Below are positions 5,946-13,464 of a DNA stretch of 13,464 nucleotides, one piece after another. Origin of the DNA: an uncultured bacterium. GTDB lineage: Bacteria; Desulfobacterota; Desulfovibrionia; Desulfovibrionales; Desulfovibrionaceae. A program made the translations under genes and the position numbers. Location of the stretch: contig CAJMRA010000025.1 of NCBI GenBank assembly GCA_905215675.1, positions 1-13,464 on the forward strand. Direction: 5' to 3'. The notes under the pieces were generated by a model. It was not told the origin of the DNA and did no database searches. It saw only the letters and a program-made list of their open reading frames with translations. Each line of letters opens with the position of its first letter. The first letter of the stretch is position 1.

Positions 5946-8441
5946 ATGTCTCAGACCACGTGCGAATGCAGATCTCCCCAGGAACAGCGTCTTCTCGACA
6001 AAATCGAAGGCAAGGTGGACAAGTTCCGCGCTACTCATGAACGCGTCTTCAAGATGCTGGAGCGCTTCGACGGCATGAAGCCCCGCATCGATATCGAACG
6101 CGCCCTCTACTTCACCCAGTCCATGCAGGAAACCGAAGGTCAGCCGCTGGTGCTGCGCTGGGCCAAGGCGCTGATGCACATCGCCAAGAACATCACCGTC
6201 TATGTTCAGGACGATCAGCTGCTGCTGGGCCGCGCCGGTTGCGACGGCCGCTACGGCATCCTGTACCCCGAACTGGACGGCGACTTCCTCGACATGGCCG
6301 TGCGCGACCTGCCCACCCGCGCCACCTCGCCCGCGACCATCACGCCCGAAGACGCCAAGCGCGTCATCGAAGAGATTGCCCCCTACTGGAAGGGCAAGAC
6401 CTATCATGAAGCGCTCAACGCCGCCCTGCCCCCGGAAATTCACAAGCTGACCTACGATGATCCCAAGGGCCTCATCTCCCGCTTCATCGTCAACGAAACC
6501 TCCTCCTTCCGCTCGTCCATCCAGTGGGTGCACGACTACGCCAAGGTGCTCAAGCGCGGCTTCAACGACATCAAGCGCGAAGCCGAGGAAAAGCTCGCCG
6601 CCCTTGACCCCATGAGCGCCAAGGACATGTGCGAAAAGAAACCCTTCCTTGACGCCGTGGTCATCGTCTGCGACGCCATCGTGCTCTGGGCCAAGCGCCA
6701 TGCCGTGGAAGCCCGCAAGGTCGCCGAAAAGACGACCGACCCCGTGCGCAAGGCGGAACTGCTGCGCATGGCCGAAAATGCCGAACACGTGCCCGGCGAA
6801 CCCGCCCGCGATTTCTGGGAAGCCTGCCAGAGCCAGTGGTTCACGCAGATGTTCTCCCGTCTGGAACAGAAGACCGGCACCACCATTTCCAACGGCCGCA
6901 TGGACCAGTACCTCTATCCCTACTATGAACAGGGCATCAAGGACGGCTCGCTGGACGACAAGAAGGCCATCGAACTGATGGAATGCATGTGGGTGGGCAT
7001 GGCCGAATTCATCGACATGTACATCTCCCCCTGCGGCGGCGCCTTCAACGAAGGCTATGCCCACTGGGAAGCCGTGACCGTGGGCGGCCAGACCCCCGAC
7101 GGCCGCGACGCCACCAACGAACTGACGCACCTCATCCTGAAATCCAAGCGGGAATTCCCGCTGCACTATCCCGACCTGGCGGCCCGCATCCACTCCCGCG
7201 CCCCCGAATCCTATCTGTGGGACGTGGCCGAAACCATCAAGGACGGCTCCGGCTTCCCCAAGCTCATCAACGACGAAGAAGTCGTGCCGCTGTACGTTTC
7301 CAAGGGCGCGACCTTTGAGGAAGCCCTGGATTACGCCGTGTCCGGCTGCACCGAAGCCCGCATGCCCAACCGCGACACCTTCACCTCCGGCGGCGCCTAC
7401 ATCAACTTTGCCGCCGCCGTGGAAATGGTGCTGCGCAACGGCCGCATGAAGAAATACGGCGATCAGGTACTCGGCGAGGAAACCGGCGATCCGCGCAAAT
7501 TCAAGACCTGGGATGAATTCTGGAACGCCTATGTGGCCCAGCACCTGCTCTTCCTGCGCACGGCCTTCATCCAGCAGCACATCGTCAACAACCTGCGCGC
7601 CCAGCACTTCGCCCAGCCCATGGGTTCCGCCCTGCACGATCTGTGCATGAAGCACTGCATCGACCTGCATCAGCCCCACATCCCCGAAGGCGTGGACTAC
7701 GGCTATTTTGAATACATGGGCCTCGGCACGGTGGTGGACTCCCTGTCCGCCATCAAGAAGCTGGTCTTCGAGGAAAAGAAGATCACCATGGACGAGCTGA
7801 TCAGCGCCATCGACGCCAACTTTGAAGGGTACGACGACGTGCGCGCCCTGCTCAAGTCCGCTCCCTGCTACGGCAACAACGACATGTACGCCGACAGCAT
7901 CGGCCGCGAAATCGACCGCATCTCCGTGGAATTCGCCCACAAGTACAGCGAAAAGGACCTGGGCATGTACTACAACGTGCGCTACGTGCCCTTCACCTCG
8001 CATGTGCCCTTCGGCAAGGTTGTTTCCGCCACGCCCAACGGCCGCGTGGACTGGTTCCCGCTGTCCGACGGTTCCTCCGCCTCGCACGGCGCCGACGTGC
8101 ACGGCCCGACCGCCGTCCTGCTCTCCAACTACAACACCAAGAACATGGGCATGCGCGACCGCTTCGCCCGCATGCTGAACATCAAGTTCACGCCCAAGTG
8201 CGTGGAAGGCGAACAGGGCACGGAAAAGCTCGTGTCCTTCATCCGCACCTTCTGCGACCTGAAGCTGTGGCACGTCCAGTTCAACGTGCTTAACAAGAGC
8301 ACGCTGCTGGCCGCCCAGAAAGATCCCCAGAAGTACCGCAACCTCATCGTGCGCATCGCCGGCTACAGCGCCTACTTTGTGGATCTGTCGCCCGATCTGC
8401 AGAACGACCTGATTGCCCGTACGGAACACGACACCATGTAG
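5946..8441 (+). CDS. islA: Isethionate sulfite-lyase (glycyl radical enzyme)
   Basis: This 831-residue cytoplasmic glycyl radical enzyme cleaves the C-S bond of isethionate (2-hydroxyethanesulfonate) to acetaldehyde and sulfite in anaerobic bacteria; it is also called IseG. The catalytic motif SGCTE puts the thiyl cysteine at C468 and the proton-shuttling glutamate at E470. The radical loop RIAGYSAYF (803-811) puts the glycyl radical at G806. As I recall the Bilophila wadsworthia enzyme, its sulfonate pocket includes R189, Q193 and W374, present here at identical positions, and R678 and F682, found here as R679 and F683; its glycine is G805, one residue earlier. That agreement argues against the choline, glycerol, hydroxyproline or dihydroxypropanesulfonate GREs. 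Codon use is very strongly C/G-ending, suggesting high expression. Expression should depend on the -24/-12 promoter upstream and activity on IslB downstream. Confidence 0.92.
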   Translation: MSQTTCECRSPQEQRLLDKIEGKVDKFRATHERVFKMLERFDGMKPRIDIERALYFTQSMQETEGQPLVLRWAKALMHIAKNITVYVQDDQLLLGRAGCDGRYGILYPELDGDFLDMAVRDLPTRATSPATITPEDAKRVIEEIAPYWKGKTYHEALNAALPPEIHKLTYDDPKGLISRFIVNETSSFRSSIQWVHDYAKVLKRGFNDIKREAEEKLAALDPMSAKDMCEKKPFLDAVVIVCDAIVLWAKRHAVEARKVAEKTTDPVRKAELLRMAENAEHVPGEPARDFWEACQSQWFTQMFSRLEQKTGTTISNGRMDQYLYPYYEQGIKDGSLDDKKAIELMECMWVGMAEFIDMYISPCGGAFNEGYAHWEAVTVGGQTPDGRDATNELTHLILKSKREFPLHYPDLAARIHSRAPESYLWDVAETIKDGSGFPKLINDEEVVPLYVSKGATFEEALDYAVSGCTEARMPNRDTFTSGGAYINFAAAVEMVLRNGRMKKYGDQVLGEETGDPRKFKTWDEFWNAYVAQHLLFLRTAFIQQHIVNNLRAQHFAQPMGSALHDLCMKHCIDLHQPHIPEGVDYGYFEYMGLGTVVDSLSAIKKLVFEEKKITMDELISAIDANFEGYDDVRALLKSAPCYGNNDMYADSIGREIDRISVEFAHKYSEKDLGMYYNVRYVPFTSHVPFGKVVSATPNGRVDWFPLSDGSSASHGADVHGPTAVLLSNYNTKNMGMRDRFARMLNIKFTPKCVEGEQGTEKLVSFIRTFCDLKLWHVQFNVLNKSTLLAAQKDPQKYRNLIVRIAGYSAYFVDLSPDLQNDLIARTEHDTM

Positions 8442-8450
8442 CGTCTGGAT

Positions 8451-8491
8451 GCCCGGAGGAAGATGCATGGCTCCGCATTCTTCTTCCGGGC
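8451..8491 (+). other. First intercistronic stem-loop after islA
   Basis: GCCCGGAGGAAGATGC (8451-8466) pairs with GCATTCTTCTTCCGGGC (8475-8491) with one G-T wobble and one bulged base, around an 8-base loop. It starts 9 bases after the islA stop. A T tract is lacking (TTTGCCCC follows), so it is more likely to protect the islA mRNA 3' end or mark a processing site than to terminate alone. Confidence 0.72.
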
Positions 8492-8512
8492 TTTGCCCCG
8501 CATGAACAGAAA

Positions 8513-8551
8513 AGGCCGCCGCGACGTTGCGGCGGCCTCTTGCGATTTTTT
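8513..8551 (+). terminator. Terminator-like attenuator between islA and islB
   Basis: A perfect 10-bp stem AGGCCGCCGC/GCGGCGGCCT (8513-8522 with 8529-8538) has a GACGTT loop and is followed by CTTGCGA and six T (8546-8551). The T run begins 7 bases after the stem, which suggests partial rather than complete termination. No separate promoter for islB is evident, so read-through of this element probably sets a low IslB:IslA ratio. Confidence 0.72.
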
Positions 8552-8582
8552 CGGCAACCTTTTACCTTTGGGCGGTGATTCA

Positions 8583-9521
8583 ATGGTCGAGAACAACAAC
8601 GCGCAGGGCATTGTCTTCAATATTCAGAAATATTCCGTTCATGACGGGCCGGGAATACGTACCATTGTCTTCACCAAGGGATGCAGCCTGCGCTGCCGCT
8701 GGTGCAGCAACCCCGAATCCCAGCATCGGGAACCGGAACTCGCCTACAACAAGGGCCGCTGCCTCGGCGTCGACAAATGCACCCGCTGTTTCAAGGCCTG
8801 TCCGCACGACGCCCTCTCGCGCACGGAGGACGGCTTCGTCGCCATCGATCGCGGGAAGTGCCGCGGCTGCGATCGCCCCTGCGCCGACGCCTGTCCGGCT
8901 CAGGGCATCATCGTCTACGGCAAGACCTACACGGCGGCGGAAGCGCTCAAGGTCGTGCAGGAAGATTCCATGTTCTACGCCCGTTCGGGCGGCGGGCTGA
9001 CCATTTCCGGCGGAGAACCCCTCCTGCAGGGCGATTTTGCGCTGAATCTGCTGCGGCTTGCCCGCGAACGGCACGTCAAGACCTGCATAGAAACCTGCGG
9101 CATGGTCGATCCCGAAATCATGCGGGAAGCCGGGCAGTACCTCAATTACGTGCTGTTCGACATCAAGCACATGAATCCCGAAGTCCACAAGGAACATACG
9201 GGCATGACCAACGAGCGCATCCTGGAAAATTTCAGGATGCTGGTGGAGACCTACCCGGATCTGCCCGTCACGGCCAGGACGCCCGTCATTCCCGGCTTCA
9301 ACGATCACGGGCCCGACGTGCGCGCCATATGCGAATTTCTCAAACCCTTTACGCGTGTCCGGTACGAACTGCTGCCCTATCATCGTCTGGGAACGCAAAA
9401 ATATCTCTTTCTCGACAGAGTCCCCCCCATGGGAGACGTAACGCTGGATGACAAAAAATTCTCCGCACTGCGCAAAATTGCCGTGGCCACACTGGGCGAT
9501 CGCGTCCAGATTCCTCGCTGA
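8583..9521 (+). CDS. islB: Glycyl radical enzyme activase for IslA (radical SAM)
   Basis: This 312-residue activating enzyme generates the glycyl radical on IslA by reductive cleavage of S-adenosylmethionine; it is also called IseH. The radical SAM motif CSLRCRWC gives ligands C34, C38 and C41. A ferredoxin-like insert follows with two further four-cysteine sets (C60, C66, C69, C73 and C93, C96, C100, C104), as in most GRE activases outside the pyruvate formate-lyase type. The SAM-contacting GGEP motif is at 143-146. I chose the ATG at 8583, preceded by GGCGGTGA at modest spacing, because it puts the first motif about 33 residues in, as in the family. An in-frame ATG at 8463 would translate through both intercistronic hairpins into a low-complexity leader. 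Assignment to IslA rests on adjacency. Confidence 0.92.
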   Translation: MVENNNAQGIVFNIQKYSVHDGPGIRTIVFTKGCSLRCRWCSNPESQHREPELAYNKGRCLGVDKCTRCFKACPHDALSRTEDGFVAIDRGKCRGCDRPCADACPAQGIIVYGKTYTAAEALKVVQEDSMFYARSGGGLTISGGEPLLQGDFALNLLRLARERHVKTCIETCGMVDPEIMREAGQYLNYVLFDIKHMNPEVHKEHTGMTNERILENFRMLVETYPDLPVTARTPVIPGFNDHGPDVRAICEFLKPFTRVRYELLPYHRLGTQKYLFLDRVPPMGDVTLDDKKFSALRKIAVATLGDRVQIPR

Positions 9522-9539
9522 CGCGCGCCCCGGAATGCA

Positions 9540-9581
9540 GCCTCCGGCAGCCCTCTCCCCCGGGAGGGATCTGCCGGAGGC
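9540..9581 (+). terminator. Hairpin after islB, possible terminator
   Basis: GCCTCCGGCAG (9540-9550) pairs perfectly with CTGCCGGAGGC (9571-9581), and CCCTC/GAGGG pairs inside it. It starts 18 bases after the islB stop. No clear T tract follows, so termination efficiency is uncertain. The rest of the 234-base gap before the activator gene (9582-9755) is GC-rich and shows no gene and no clear promoter. Confidence 0.6.
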
Positions 9582-9755
9582 ATACCTCCCTGTACCCCGT
9601 TTTCCCGTCGCCGATTTTTCCGTCCGTTCCCCCCTCCGGCCGGCATTCGTTTCAAATCACGCGCCACCCCGCATTCCGTCCCGTTCGTACGGCGTCGGCA
9701 GGCGTCCCCGCCTCCGTGACACGTTTTCCCGCCCGCATCGGCTCAGGAGGGTCCC

Positions 9756-11159
9756 GTGATTACCATTCATAAATATTTTACCTCCATCCTTGATACGATT
9801 TCCGACGGCGTGTTCATCTCGGACGCCGCGGGGACGACCCTTTACGTCAATCGCATGTATGCCCAGCTCTCCGGCATGAGCGAAACGGAACTGCGCGGCA
9901 AGAATGTGCGCGAACTCGTCGATGAGGGCGTCTTTGACCGCGCCCTCAATCCCGAGGTCGTCCGCACCGGCAAACCGGCGACCTACATGCAGAAGCTCAA
10001 GGACGGAAAAAACGTCGTCATCTCCGGCGTTCCGGTCTTTGACGAAAAAGGCAGGGTCTGTCTTGTCGTCACCTACGTGCGCGACGAGACGCGGCTTGCC
10101 CAGCTCAATGAGCAAACCGGGGAACAGCGACGCCAGATCAAGGAAATCAACGACAAGCTGGCCTTTGTGGCCAAATCCCAGGGGCGCGACCTCGAACCGG
10201 CCTTCACCAGCCGGGCCATGCAGGAGGTGGCCGCGGAGCTGCAACGCTATGCCGTGACGGACGCGACGGTGCTCATCATGGGCGAAACCGGCGTGGGCAA
10301 GGATGTGTTCGCGCGCATGACGCATCGCTGGAGCAAACGCAAGGACAAGATCCTGCTCAAGGTGGACTGCGGCGGCATCTCCGAAACCCTGACGGAATCG
10401 GAAATTTTCGGTTACGCGCCGGGGGCCTTTACGGGGGCTTCCAGCAAGGGCAAACCCGGCTACTTTGAAATTGCGGACGGCAGCACCATCTTTCTGGATG
10501 AAATCGGCGAACTGCCCCTTTCCATGCAGACGCGGCTGCTGCGCGTATTGCAGGACAACGAAATCGTGCGCGTGGGCAGCTCGCAACCCCGCAAGGTGGA
10601 CGTGCGCATCATCGCCGCCACCAACCGCAATCTTGAGGAATGCGTGGAAGCCGGCACCTTTCGCCGTGACCTGTTCTACCGGCTCAATGTCGGCACGGTA
10701 CGTATTCCGCCCCTGCGCGAACGCCCCGAGGACGTCCGCGTCCTGGCGGAATATTTCCTGCGGCAGTTTACCGCCAAGTACCGGAAAAAGATGACCTTCA
10801 TGGACATCACCCTGGACATGATGACGCGCTACCGCTGGCCGGGCAATGCCCGCGAACTGCAAAACATGGTGCACAGCCTCGTCATCACGCGGCAGGGCCC
10901 CATGCTCTCCCCGCGGGATCTGCCGTCCGCCATCAGCGGCCTGAGAGACGAACAGGGCGAACCCCTCGACGCCGTTCTCATGCGCCCCCGCCCCCTCAAG
11001 AGCGTCATGGCCGACATGGAACGCGAATTTCTGCGCCGCGCCATCGAAGTGCACGGCTCCATCCGCAAGGTTGCCGAAATGTTTCAGGTCAATCGCAGCA
11101 CCATCTTTCGCAAGCTGCATGGGGAAAACGACAAGACCAACGAAGGAAAACAATCATGA
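9756..11159 (+). CDS. PAS-domain sigma-54 enhancer-binding transcriptional activator
   Basis: This 467-residue cytoplasmic activator is built as an N-terminal PAS sensor (about 5-115), a short coiled linker (115-145), an AAA+ sigma-54 interaction domain (about 148-385) and a Fis-type helix-turn-helix (about 425-454, REFLRRAIEVHGSIRKVAEM...). Walker A is GETGVGKD (176-183), the sigma-54-contacting loop is GAFTGA (223-228), Walker B is TIFLDE (244-249), and WPGNARELQN (361-370) is the usual sensor II region. It lacks a receiver domain, so it should respond to a ligand or redox cue through PAS rather than to a histidine kinase. The GTG start at 9756 has AGGAGG 5 bases upstream. It is the obvious candidate to activate the -24/-12 promoter of islA. 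Its stop overlaps the clpA start by ATGA. Confidence 0.93.
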   Translation: MITIHKYFTSILDTISDGVFISDAAGTTLYVNRMYAQLSGMSETELRGKNVRELVDEGVFDRALNPEVVRTGKPATYMQKLKDGKNVVISGVPVFDEKGRVCLVVTYVRDETRLAQLNEQTGEQRRQIKEINDKLAFVAKSQGRDLEPAFTSRAMQEVAAELQRYAVTDATVLIMGETGVGKDVFARMTHRWSKRKDKILLKVDCGGISETLTESEIFGYAPGAFTGASSKGKPGYFEIADGSTIFLDEIGELPLSMQTRLLRVLQDNEIVRVGSSQPRKVDVRIIAATNRNLEECVEAGTFRRDLFYRLNVGTVRIPPLRERPEDVRVLAEYFLRQFTAKYRKKMTFMDITLDMMTRYRWPGNARELQNMVHSLVITRQGPMLSPRDLPSAISGLRDEQGEPLDAVLMRPRPLKSVMADMEREFLRRAIEVHGSIRKVAEMFQVNRSTIFRKLHGENDKTNEGKQS

Positions 11160-13384
11160 TGAATCCGCAGTTGCAGGCGCTGCTCCACAAGGCGGAAGAA
11201 CTGGCCCGCGAACGCCGTCATGCGCTTCTGACGGCGGAACACCTGCTGCTTGCCGCCGCCGGGGATCCCGACGCCCGGAACCTGCTGTCGGCCTACGGCG
11301 TCGGAGTGACGCTGCTGCGCATCGAAATGGCCGATTATCTGGAAACTCATGTGGCGCGCCTCCCGACGCATGTGCTGTCGGAACCGCTGCCCCATGACGC
11401 ATCCCTGATACGCGCCCTGCGGACGGAGGGGCTTGACGCGCCGTCCTTTGCCGACGCGCTGCGCGCGCTGCTGGCGACCCTCCTGCGCGATGAACGGGGC
11501 TTTGCCGCCTACTGCCTCATGCGGCAGGGGCTCACCGTCCAGACGCTGCGCCTCCCGCCGACGCCGCCGCAAGAGACGCCGCCGGAGCGGGCCTTTGCGC
11601 CCGCCGGGCGGGATGCTTCGGCCCCCTCTCCCGAAGAGGCCCTGAAAACCTATGCCGAGGACCTTACCGAACGCGCCCGCCAGGGACGGCTGGATCCGCT
11701 GGTGGGACGGGAAAGGGAACTGGAACGCGCGCTGGAAGTATTGTGCCGCCGCCGCAAGAACAACCCGCTGTTCGTGGGCGACGCGGGCGTGGGCAAGACG
11801 GCCATGGCCGAAGGTCTGGCGCTGCGCATCGTCGAGGGGCGCGTGCCGCCCCGCTTCCGCAATCTGCATATCTATGCGCTGGATATGGGCCGCCTCATGG
11901 CCGGAACCCGCTACCGGGGAGATTTCGAAAGCCGCCTCAAGGCCATTGTGGACGCCCTCAAGGAACGCAGGGACGCCGTCCTGTTCATAGACGAACTCCA
12001 TACGCTCGTGGGCGCGGGCGCGACGGCCGACAGCGCCATGGACGCATCCAACCTACTCAAGCCGGCCCTGGCCCTGGGACAGCTGCGCTGCATGGGGTCC
12101 ACCACGCACGAGGAGTTCCGGCGCTGTCTGGAAAAGGACAAGGCGCTCGCCCGCCGCTTCCAGCGCATCGACATCGGCGAGCCCACTCCGGCCCAGTGCG
12201 TGGCCATTCTGGAAGGCCTTACCCCCCGTTACGCCGAGCATCACGACGTGACCTATCCCCCCTCCGTCCTGCGCGCCATGGTCGATCTGTCGCTGCGGTA
12301 CCTGCATGATCGCATGCTGCCCGACAAGGCCATCGACGTCATGGACGAATGCGGCGCGTTCGTCTCCATGCAGCCGCGCCACACGCCCGGTCTGCCCGTG
12401 CGCGTGCGCGACGTGGAAAAGGTCGTCGCCCGCATGGCGGGCGTCCCGACGCACAGCGTCTCCCTGCGCGAACGGGTCCGTCTGGCTTCGCTGGAAGAAG
12501 ACCTGCGGCGGGAAATCTTCGGACAGGACGACGCTGTGCGAGCCGTCTGCAAGGCTATCCTGCGTTCCCGGGCCGGATTCGGCGGTTCGCGGCGTCCCGC
12601 GGGGGCCTTTCTGTTCTGCGGCCCCACGGGCGTGGGCAAGACGGAACTTGCCCGCGCGCTTGCCCGGCTCCTCGGACTGGACTTTCTGCGCTTCGACATG
12701 AGCGAATACATGGAGGGACACAGCGTCTCCCGCCTGATCGGCGCGCCTCCCGGCTATGTCGGCTATGAACAGGGCGGCCTGCTGACGGACGGCGTCCGCC
12801 GCCATCCCCACTGCGTGCTACTGCTGGACGAGCTGGAAAAGGCGCATCCCGATATTTTCAACATCCTGTTGCAGGTCATGGACGATGCAAGCCTGACCGA
12901 CGCGCTCGGCCGTCGTACCGACTTCCGGCATGTCATCCTGATTATGACCTCCAATGCCGGCGCGTACGAAATGCAGCGCGCCACGGTCGGCTTTGCCGGG
13001 CGCAACCCGGGAGAGGCGGCCCGGCGCGGCCGTACGGCCGTCAATAACGCCTTCGCGCCGGAATTCCGCAACCGCCTTGACGGCATCGTCTCCTTCCAGA
13101 GTCTCGCGCCCGATCTCATGAACAACATCGTCCGCAAATTTCTGCGCGATATTGCCGACGAGCTCGGGAAGCGCCGTATCCGGCTCACCGTCAGCGACGA
13201 AGCCGTCGCCTGGCTGGCCCGCAAAGGACACGATCCCGACATGGGAGCCCGTCCGCTGCGCAATCTGATACGAACGGAACTCGAGGATCGGCTTGCCGCA
13301 GAAATGCTTTTCGGCAGGCTCAAGAAGGGCGGCAACGCCCATATCGTCCTCGACGGCGACGCGCTGCATCTCGAACTTCGCTAG
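11156..13384 (+). CDS. clpA: ClpA-type AAA+ unfoldase of the ClpAP protease
   Basis: This 742-residue double-ring ATPase unfolds substrates for ClpP. Domains in order: Clp N-domain (about 3-135), a proline-rich linker (133-160), D1 with Walker A GDAGVGKT (208-215), Walker B VLFIDE (275-280) and pore loop RYRGDF (252-257), then D2 with Walker A GPTGVGKT (489-496), pore loop GYVG (533-536) and Walker B VLLLDE (554-559). It lacks the coiled-coil middle domain of ClpB/ClpC. VGF at 611-613 lies where ClpA has its ClpP-docking IGF/IGL loop, so it is ClpA and not a type VI secretion ClpV. Its length is near the usual 758. It starts inside the end of the activator gene (ATGA overlap, AAGGA upstream), implying translational coupling. 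No clpS is beside it. The TAG stop coincides with a repeat end. Confidence 0.9.
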   Translation: MMNPQLQALLHKAEELARERRHALLTAEHLLLAAAGDPDARNLLSAYGVGVTLLRIEMADYLETHVARLPTHVLSEPLPHDASLIRALRTEGLDAPSFADALRALLATLLRDERGFAAYCLMRQGLTVQTLRLPPTPPQETPPERAFAPAGRDASAPSPEEALKTYAEDLTERARQGRLDPLVGRERELERALEVLCRRRKNNPLFVGDAGVGKTAMAEGLALRIVEGRVPPRFRNLHIYALDMGRLMAGTRYRGDFESRLKAIVDALKERRDAVLFIDELHTLVGAGATADSAMDASNLLKPALALGQLRCMGSTTHEEFRRCLEKDKALARRFQRIDIGEPTPAQCVAILEGLTPRYAEHHDVTYPPSVLRAMVDLSLRYLHDRMLPDKAIDVMDECGAFVSMQPRHTPGLPVRVRDVEKVVARMAGVPTHSVSLRERVRLASLEEDLRREIFGQDDAVRAVCKAILRSRAGFGGSRRPAGAFLFCGPTGVGKTELARALARLLGLDFLRFDMSEYMEGHSVSRLIGAPPGYVGYEQGGLLTDGVRRHPHCVLLLDELEKAHPDIFNILLQVMDDASLTDALGRRTDFRHVILIMTSNAGAYEMQRATVGFAGRNPGEAARRGRTAVNNAFAPEFRNRLDGIVSFQSLAPDLMNNIVRKFLRDIADELGKRRIRLTVSDEAVAWLARKGHDPDMGARPLRNLIRTELEDRLAAEMLFGRLKKGGNAHIVLDGDALHLELR

Positions 13385-13395
13385 AGCGTTTCACC
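13382..13395. repeat. Solitary end of the interspersed element at the clpA stop codon
   Basis: TAGAGCGTTTCACC directly includes the clpA stop codon and closely matches the ends of the element at 2750-2897 (TAGAGCAATTTCAG and TAGAGCGTTTTAGC). The following bases no longer match, so this is a remnant, a related element, or a short chance similarity. Confidence 0.4.
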
Positions 13396-13415
13396 TTAGT
13401 ATTCGCAGCTTGTTG

Positions 13416-13464
13416 GGGGGAAGGGAAACCCCTCTGCTAGCGCGAGAGGGGTTTCCCTTCCCCC
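13416..13464 (+). terminator. Perfect 20-bp inverted repeat after clpA, probable terminator
   Basis: Bases 13416-13435 pair perfectly with 13445-13464 around the 9-base loop GCTAGCGCG, 31 bases after the clpA stop. The window ends exactly at the end of the right arm, so a T tract cannot be checked. G13415 suggests that the stem may extend one more pair. It most likely ends the transcript from the activator and clpA. Confidence 0.72.

Noticed and set aside
5612..6040. Open frame of 142 codons upstream of and overlapping islA
   Set aside because: It covers the dyad sites and the sigma-54 promoter, overlaps islA out of frame, and has no ribosome binding site or recognisable product.
5940..8468. 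An 842-codon open frame on the minus strand covering the whole of islA
   Set aside because: It arises from the strong C/G third-position bias of islA. Its product is a His/Val/Gly-rich composition with no recognisable domain, and the plus-strand protein has full catalytic motifs.
8463..8582. Upstream ATG for islB at 8463 with a GGAGGA just before it
   Set aside because: The spacing to the ATG is only two bases, and the extra 40 residues are encoded by two hairpins. GRE activases start close to the radical SAM motif as with the ATG at 8583.
11156..13384. Reading the clp gene as a type VI secretion ClpV or as ClpB
   Set aside because: There is no middle coiled-coil domain, a ClpP-docking VGF tripeptide is present in D2, and no secretion genes are nearby.

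Overview
The window looks like chromosome of an anaerobic, sulfite-respiring member of the Desulfovibrionaceae (Desulfovibrio/Bilophila/Mailhella type). The reasons are a GC-rich genome with strong bias to C- and G-ending codons, a glycyl radical enzyme (GRE) that matches isethionate sulfite-lyase residue for residue, a large-sensor chemoreceptor, and a sigma-54 activator. No rRNA, tRNA or CRISPR array is visible.

Layout. Positions 1-303 hold a diverged copy of an interspersed repeat and no convincing gene. The minus strand then carries a chemoreceptor (371-2416) with its own terminator at 304-351. Next is a transcription unit made of a degenerate amidohydrolase (4269-5102) followed 9 bases later by an MHS-type MFS transporter (2895-4259). 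This unit ends at a terminator at 2657-2687, and a 148-bp MITE-like element (2750-2897) sits between the transporter's stop codon and that terminator. An 843-base divergent regulatory region (5103-5945) separates this half from the plus-strand genes: islA (5946-8441), islB (8583-9521), a PAS-sigma54 activator (9756-11159) and clpA (11156-13384). A perfect 20-bp inverted repeat closes the window.

How the genes may work together. IslA, made active by the radical-SAM enzyme IslB, should split isethionate into acetaldehyde and sulfite; sulfite would feed respiration to sulfide, with those enzymes encoded elsewhere. islA is preceded by an excellent -24/-12 promoter (5864-5879) and by three related dyad sites (5610-5627, 5733-5750, 5786-5802), a layout expected for sigma-54 activation by an enhancer-binding protein. 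Such a protein is encoded just downstream of islB and shares an ATGA start/stop overlap with clpA. I infer a self-contained sulfonate-responsive circuit in which the activator may drive islA and the unfoldase may limit the activator or the radical enzyme. Two hairpins between islA and islB probably reduce islB expression relative to islA. The divergent transporter, amidohydrolase and chemoreceptor may supply uptake, an unknown accessory reaction and taxis; their link to isethionate rests on position only.
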